Assembly: GCA_023390245.1 (NCBI GenBank)
Contig: JAEWDF010000038.1
Location: 1-35,289, forward strand
DNA length: 35,289 nt
Source: Pseudomonadota bacterium
GTDB taxonomy: Bacteria > Pseudomonadota > Alphaproteobacteria > Caulobacterales > Caulobacteraceae
Direction of reading: 5' to 3'
Shown here: positions 31,756 to 35,289 of the stretch, piece after piece
How positions within the stretch are numbered: position 1 is the stretch's first letter
Layout of the letters: every line of letters begins with the position of its first letter
The notes under the pieces: generated by a model
What the model saw: the letters and a program-made list of their open reading frames with translations, nothing else
The model's database searches: none
Told to the model about the DNA's origin: nothing
Made by a program: the position numbers and the translations under genes

Positions 31756-32874
31756 ATGACAGACACCGCCCCTTCCCAACCGCCCGCCGCCGCGCCCGCC
31801 CCCGCGCCGCAGCCCGCCCCCGCCGCGCCCCCGGCGCCGGAGCCGAAGAAGCGCGTCCTGTGGACGGTGGTCGCCGTCGGGGCGGCCGTGCTGGGGGTGG
31901 TGCTGGTGCTCTACGCCTGGCAGCTCCCGCCCTTCAGCGGCGCGGTCCAACGCACCGACAACGCCTATGTCCGCGGCCAGGTCACCCTGATCAGCCCGCA
32001 GGTGAACGGCTATGTCGCCGACGTGCCGGTCAAGGACTTCCAGCCGGTCCAGCAGGGCCAGCTTCTGGCCCAGGTCGACGACCGCATCTACCGCCAGCGG
32101 CTGGAGCAGGCCCAGGCCGCCCTGCATTCGGCCGAGGCGGCCTTGGCCAATTCGGCCCAGTCCCAGGCCTCGGCGCGCGGATCGGTGGCCCAGTACCAGG
32201 CCTCCATCGCCGGGGCCGAGGCGGCGCTGACCCGCGCCCAGGCCGACGCCGAGCGCGCCCGCACCCTGAAGGCCGGCGGCTGGGTGTCCCAGGCCAATGT
32301 CGACATCGCCGAGGCCGCCCTGCGCAGCGCCCAGGCCCAGGTCGCCCAGGCCCGCGCCCAGCGCGGCATCGCCGAGACGGGGGTCGAGAGCGCCGTGGTC
32401 AACCGCGACGCCCTGGCAGCGGGGGTCGAGAACGCCCGCGCCGCCGTGCGCCTGGCCCAGATCGACCTGGACAACACCCGTATCACCGCCCCGCGCGCCG
32501 GCCGCCTGGGCGAGGTCGGGGTGCGCGTCGGCCAGTACGTCACGGCCGGAACCCAGCTGATGGGCCTGGTCCCCGACACGATCTGGGTCACGGCCAACAT
32601 GAAGGAGACGCAGATGAAGAACGTCCGCGTCGGCCAGCCGGTCGAGCTCTCGGTCGACGCCCTGGGCGGCCAGCGCCTGCGCGGCCGCGTCGAGCGCATC
32701 GCCCCCGCCGCCGGCAGCGAGTTCAGCGTCATCCGCCCCGACAACGCCACCGGCAACTTCACCAAGGTGGCCCAGCGGATTCCGGTGCGGATCGCCATCG
32801 AGCCGGGTCAGGAGGCGGCGCAGCGGCTGGCGCCGGGGATGTCGGTGGTGGCGAAGATCGATACGGGCGGGTGA
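31756..32874 (+). CDS. EmrA-like HlyD family periplasmic adaptor
   Basis: This 372-residue adaptor has an N-terminal Pro/Ala-rich cytoplasmic tail, a membrane helix (VLWTVVAVGAAVLGVVLVLYAW, about residues 34-55), and the first lipoyl segment with TDNAYVRGQVTLISPQVNG (about 73-91). A coiled-coil hairpin follows (AQAALHSAEAALANSAQ onward), then the second lipoyl half (NTRITAPRAGRLGEVGVRVG) and a beta-barrel with IWVTANMKETQMKNVRVGQ. This is the EmrA layout. It lies 31 bases after the permease and probably shares its message. Confidence 0.9.
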   Translation: MTDTAPSQPPAAAPAPAPQPAPAAPPAPEPKKRVLWTVVAVGAAVLGVVLVLYAWQLPPFSGAVQRTDNAYVRGQVTLISPQVNGYVADVPVKDFQPVQQGQLLAQVDDRIYRQRLEQAQAALHSAEAALANSAQSQASARGSVAQYQASIAGAEAALTRAQADAERARTLKAGGWVSQANVDIAEAALRSAQAQVAQARAQRGIAETGVESAVVNRDALAAGVENARAAVRLAQIDLDNTRITAPRAGRLGEVGVRVGQYVTAGTQLMGLVPDTIWVTANMKETQMKNVRVGQPVELSVDALGGQRLRGRVERIAPAAGSEFSVIRPDNATGNFTKVAQRIPVRIAIEPGQEAAQRLAPGMSVVAKIDTGG

Positions 32875-33278
32875 GGGACCGACTGAGCCACAAGCGGCCT
32901 ATAGGTCTTCACCTTCTGGTGTGACCGGTGAGTGATGCGTTCCCTGATTTGCCTGCGGGAACGCTCGCCGAATTCGACCTGCGCCATACCTGCGGAAACT
33001 CACATTCATGATCTGGTCCGACGGTCAGACGCCACATCGTCGTTGTATGGATGTTCCCCATTCGCCGTAGAGGAGATGGATTTCGCTAGCGCATTCTGCG
33101 GCTGGGTCGACTCAGCGTCAGAGGCGGTCGTATGCAGCTCAACTAAGCAGAAATGCTCGCGCAATGTTCAAACTGCGGGGTGTCTTACCGATCAAAGATA
33201 TATTAATGATTGTTTTCCTAGCAACTACTGGTTAACCCTCCTCCGATTGCATGGGCCTCGCGCGGAGGAAGAGGACCG
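32875..33278. other. gene-free, compositionally shifted region
   Basis: These 404 bases begin after the efflux operon and are visibly richer in A/T than the flanking host genes. An open frame (32932-33435) crosses it but has no ribosome site, an unlikely amino acid pattern, and overlaps the better-supported gene at 33279. An A/T-rich stretch (AAAGATATATTAATGATTG, about 33194-33212) could contain a -10 element for that gene. No repeat, tRNA or integrase remnant was recognised. Confidence 0.5.
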
Positions 33279-34172
33279 ATGCAAATTACGACTTCGACAA
33301 ATGGCGGAAACGCCGCTTATCCCGTGGGATGCGCACGCGATAATCGACAGCAATCCGACCCTCACGAGGCAACGGACCGAGACGAAGCTGTCAAGATTAC
33401 GCTTTCTGAGGAGGCGCGCGCCGCCGTTCAGGTAACCGGCAGCGGTGACGCGCCCACTCAGCTTCCCGACATCCTTGTCCAAGCGACGCAGAGAGATGGC
33501 AACCTTTGGAAGGCCAAACTTCCCAGGTTTCAGCCATGGACACAGGAAACGGAGCGCCAGTTTCAATCCTACATGTCCGGGCGGTTGGCTTTGGCTAACC
33601 AAGCCTTCGAACTTGCAGCAGACGCCTTGTCCACACAAGGCTCCGTGAGTTACGATGACTTTCATAAGGCGCTCGATATTCTATCTCATACTGCCTACAA
33701 GGCGCTCGACAACCAGAATAAATTTGTCGACGGTCCCGGTTCAGACGACATGACCGCGAGGGACTTCCTCAACATGTTGCGCAACACTGATATCGTCCTG
33801 GTCGGCGGCGGTAGTCCGGCATCCGCTGGCGAGTTTTCGATCGTCAACAGCCGCGGCCGCGTCGAAATTTATCCTGGTCAGTTGACCACCAGATATCCGA
33901 CGACTGACCGCGACCTGGCATTTTCGTCCGTTCTCTTTCATGAACTTGGCCATGCCGTTGCGCCAGGACGTGCCGACGCCGAGACAACTTGGGACGCCTT
34001 TGTAAATTCTCACCCGGGCCTCAAAGGCCTCGCGCTCGAAAACGCATATGCCGCGTCCAACGAACGCACCGCCTTGGAGGCGAGGACGTCTTCGAGAGGC
34101 TGGGGCTTGTCGGAGATTGCCGGATATCCCTTCGATACAAACATCGATAGAGCAGGAGTGGCGCCACGATGA
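33279..34172 (+). CDS. putative zinc metallopeptidase with HELGH motif, unknown family
   Basis: This 297-residue protein has no family I can name. The first ~60 residues are polar and probably disordered (including KITLSEEARAAVQ), without a signal peptide. The C-terminal half carries FHELGHAVAPGR, an HExxH zinc motif at residues 221-225. An Asn-Glu pair 37 residues on (SNERTALEAR, Glu262) could supply the third ligand, as in gluzincin and some effector peptidases. ATG 33279 has an excellent ribosome site (GGAGGAAGAGG, 4 bases ahead). Codon use is clearly less GC-biased than in flanking genes. The next gene overlaps its stop by four bases, so the two are expressed as a unit. Confidence 0.75.
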   Translation: MQITTSTNGGNAAYPVGCARDNRQQSDPHEATDRDEAVKITLSEEARAAVQVTGSGDAPTQLPDILVQATQRDGNLWKAKLPRFQPWTQETERQFQSYMSGRLALANQAFELAADALSTQGSVSYDDFHKALDILSHTAYKALDNQNKFVDGPGSDDMTARDFLNMLRNTDIVLVGGGSPASAGEFSIVNSRGRVEIYPGQLTTRYPTTDRDLAFSSVLFHELGHAVAPGRADAETTWDAFVNSHPGLKGLALENAYAASNERTALEARTSSRGWGLSEIAGYPFDTNIDRAGVAPR

Positions 34173-34726
34173 TCGGCTGGATATTGGCAAGCCTGCTCGT
34201 AACGACCCAGGATTCCCCACGATCCGATCCCTCCATTGCCGTCTACGGAGGAGTGCCCATAGACCTCGATGTCCGCAAGGAGAGGTCAGCTGGACGCAAT
34301 TGGTATCTGAACGACTGCTCGACCGAGACGCTCCAGTGCGTGGAGGGACACTATTACAGATTGGCGGTGCCCCGGCTGTGTGACGGCTGGCATGTAGGTG
34401 AGCGATTTGAAGCTGGCGCTGTAAAGACGGATGTCTTGTGGACACGTCCGGCCGGGGCGCGCGCAGTCGATAAATTCTGGCCGGGGGAAGTCAGAATCCT
34501 CGGCAATCCCGATCAGCGCTGGAGCGTGTATGTCTATGTCGGCCCAACCTTGGAAGCCATCTATGTCGATCCCTTGAGGAAAGGCGACCTTTATCAGTTG
34601 GCCAAGGATGGCGGGCTGGAGGCTCTAATTCCGGCAGGTGGAGAGCCGGACCGCTACCTCCTGCCCCTTGAAACAATTCGTGGCCTCTTCTCATGCCATT
34701 ATGGGAGTGAGGCTGACGATACGTAG
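34169..34726 (+). CDS. hypothetical exported protein, partner of the HELGH gene
   Basis: This 185-residue protein has a short hydrophobic N-terminus (MIGWILASLLVTTQDSP) that could be a signal peptide or anchor, then a globular domain with four cysteines (DCSTETLQC, RLCDGW and FSCHYG), which would suit disulfide formation outside the cytoplasm. Many aromatic residues and a WSVYVYVGPTLEAIYV segment suggest a beta-rich fold. I do not recognise a family. Its ATG overlaps the stop of the metallopeptidase-like gene (ATGA). It shares the lower-GC composition. An immunity or inhibitor role is a hypothesis based on position only. Confidence 0.7.
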   Translation: MIGWILASLLVTTQDSPRSDPSIAVYGGVPIDLDVRKERSAGRNWYLNDCSTETLQCVEGHYYRLAVPRLCDGWHVGERFEAGAVKTDVLWTRPAGARAVDKFWPGEVRILGNPDQRWSVYVYVGPTLEAIYVDPLRKGDLYQLAKDGGLEALIPAGGEPDRYLLPLETIRGLFSCHYGSEADDT

Positions 34727-34795
34727 TCAGCGCCGCTCGAGCTGCGCCTCCAGGCGGCGGGTCTCCTCGGGGTGGAGGGGCAGGTCATTGCTCAT
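34727..34795 (-). pseudogene. possible remnant of a host gene, 22 codons
   Basis: Read on the minus strand from ATG 34795, the frame gives MSNDLPLHPEETRRLEAQLE followed by RR and a stop whose complement starts at 34727, directly next to the stop of the gene at 34726. Third positions are almost all G or C, as in genes of this chromosome and unlike the preceding island. It is too short to be a known protein on its own; it may be the 3' end of a truncated gene, or a chance frame. Confidence 0.3.
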
Positions 34796-35072
34796 CATCC
34801 CTGGGCTTGTCCCTAGAATCCAGAATCCGATGTCGAACGGTGGTGCTCCCTTACGGAAACACCGGGAGTCTAGCTCCTCGCCACAAGGGGGCGAGGATGA
34901 CGAATGGGGAGCCGCCTGTCCTCCCCGGCGCCAGTTCGCGCCGGCCAACCCGCCAATCCGGCGGCCGTCCATGTCATCCTGAGACCAATAATTTCATACC
35001 CCTGACCGTCCACTCCGGGGACAGTCGGGACAATCGACGCGCCTGGGTCGCGGGCCGTGGCAGACTTTCGGC

Positions 35073-35090
35073 GTCTGGAAATCTCCAGAC
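35073..35090. promoter_or_regulatory. perfect palindrome ahead of the HTH gene, operator candidate
   Basis: GTCTGGAAATCTCCAGAC has perfect seven-base arms around a four-base centre and lies 22 bases ahead of the start of the HTH gene. It may be an operator, for instance for autoregulation. It has no T-run, so it does not look like a terminator. Confidence 0.4.
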
Positions 35091-35111
35091 CTCGACAAAT
35101 TGCACAGGCCA

Positions 35112-35289
35112 ATGTCCATGCGCGCCCATCCCGCCACCACCTATGTCCGCGCCGGCCCGGAGACCTGGGGCCGCATCCGCGAGGCCTATCTGTCGGGCCT
35201 GTCGGCGCCGACGGTCGCGGCCCGCTTCGGCGTCAGCGTCGCCGCGATCCGCAAGCGCGCCGCGCGCGAGGGCTGGACCAAGATCGCCC
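35112..35289 (+). CDS. helix-turn-helix protein, partial (C-terminal end outside window)
   Basis: The frame starts at ATG 35112 (a second ATG at 35118 is possible) and runs off the right edge after 59 codons. It contains a clear HTH: WGRIREAYLSGLSAPTVAAR then FGVSVAAIRKRAAREGWTK, a resolvase/terminase-small-subunit-like pattern of the kind found in short regulatory or phage-derived proteins. Codon use is host-like. The function cannot be set from this fragment. Confidence 0.72.
   Translation, partial: MSMRAHPATTYVRAGPETWGRIREAYLSGLSAPTVAARFGVSVAAIRKRAAREGWTKIA

Larger units (their letters stand above)
34727..35111. other. gene-free region with repeat-like sequence
   Basis: About 385 bases separate the island from the last gene. 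It contains CTTGTCCCTAGAATCCAGAA-like sequence that resembles text near 1055-1160 (CTTGTCCCCGGA and GGAATCCAG), so it belongs to the same dispersed intergenic repeats. Short hairpins such as GAGGCGAG-type runs are not convincing. A palindrome at 35073-35090 is listed separately. No gene is claimed beyond the low-confidence remnant. Confidence 0.45.

Noticed and set aside
29610..31766. Long frame opposite the EmrB gene
   Set aside because: It is an antisense shadow; the sequence is Gln/Asp/Gly-rich without hydrophobic structure, and the plus strand has the full transporter.
32932..33435. Open frame of 167 codons across the island start
   Set aside because: It overlaps the better-supported gene at 33279 by more than 150 bases, has no ribosome site, and its sequence shows no protein-like pattern.
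34727..34972. Minus-strand frame of 81 codons
   Set aside because: Its N-terminal part reads like translated intergenic repeat sequence (Ser/Pro/Gly runs); only the last 22 codons look coding, and these are reported as a possible remnant.
34870..35112. Minus-strand frame of 80 codons ahead of the HTH gene
   Set aside because: It runs through repeat-like and promoter sequence, has no ribosome site, and lies across the palindrome at 35073-35090.

Overview
The window reads as chromosomal DNA from a very GC-rich alphaproteobacterium of the order Caulobacterales, with Brevundimonas or a close relative the best guess. The reasons are the strong G/C preference at third codon positions, an RcdA homologue (CtrA-degradation adaptor), a TrcR/DUF1013 regulator, DUF1192, two DUF465 proteins, a COQ9 protein, Tat-exported GH95 and a tandem pair of S46 peptidases. 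This assignment is inference from gene content; no 16S rRNA or tRNA gene was found.

Layout. Positions 1-7250 carry a partial J-domain-like gene (minus), pdxH, an MsbA-type ABC exporter (minus), rpmE with a clear terminator, an L,D-transpeptidase, rcdA and a DUF1192 gene (both minus), and a zinc-free quinone oxidoreductase. Positions 7250-13104 carry a beta/gamma-crystallin-like secreted protein (minus), trcR, and then ubiX, a TIGR02444 gene and a DUF465 gene in a row. A second DUF465 gene sits divergently upstream of ubiX. An M23 peptidase and a CocE/NonD hydrolase follow. Positions 13118-21402 carry a GH95 glycosidase (minus) with a LacI-type operator candidate, an ABC-2 exporter pair, rpsU (minus, apparently starting at CTG), COQ9, a retropepsin-like protease and a DUF1289 protein (both minus), a 50-residue orphan protein with its own promoter and terminator, and a crotonase that lacks both classical catalytic glutamates. 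Positions 21418-24351 are a DevCAB-type ABC export operon (minus). Positions 24558-29412 carry two tandem S46 dipeptidyl-peptidases followed by an overlapping GNAT gene. Positions 29470-32874 are a TetR-EmrB-EmrA efflux operon with an operator inside its promoter.

From about 32880 to 34726 base composition drops and codon use changes. Two overlapping genes there encode a HExxH metallopeptidase-like protein and a small, Cys-containing, apparently exported protein. This is the best candidate for an undescribed accessory system. GC-rich host-like sequence then returns, and the window ends in a partial helix-turn-helix gene.

Several gene junctions, mostly between convergent genes, hold pairs of structured intergenic repeats in inverted orientation (1116-1249, 5192-5376, 8507-8646, 17954-18079, 26654-26802), with single copies at 11121-11161 and 19269-19302. 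They look like REP/BIME-type elements. Some probably act as bidirectional terminators. Themes that recur in the window are ubiquinone biosynthesis (UbiX, COQ9), envelope work (L,D-transpeptidase, M23, exporters), peptide and glycan scavenging (S46 peptidases, CocE, GH95) and cell-cycle control (RcdA, TrcR).
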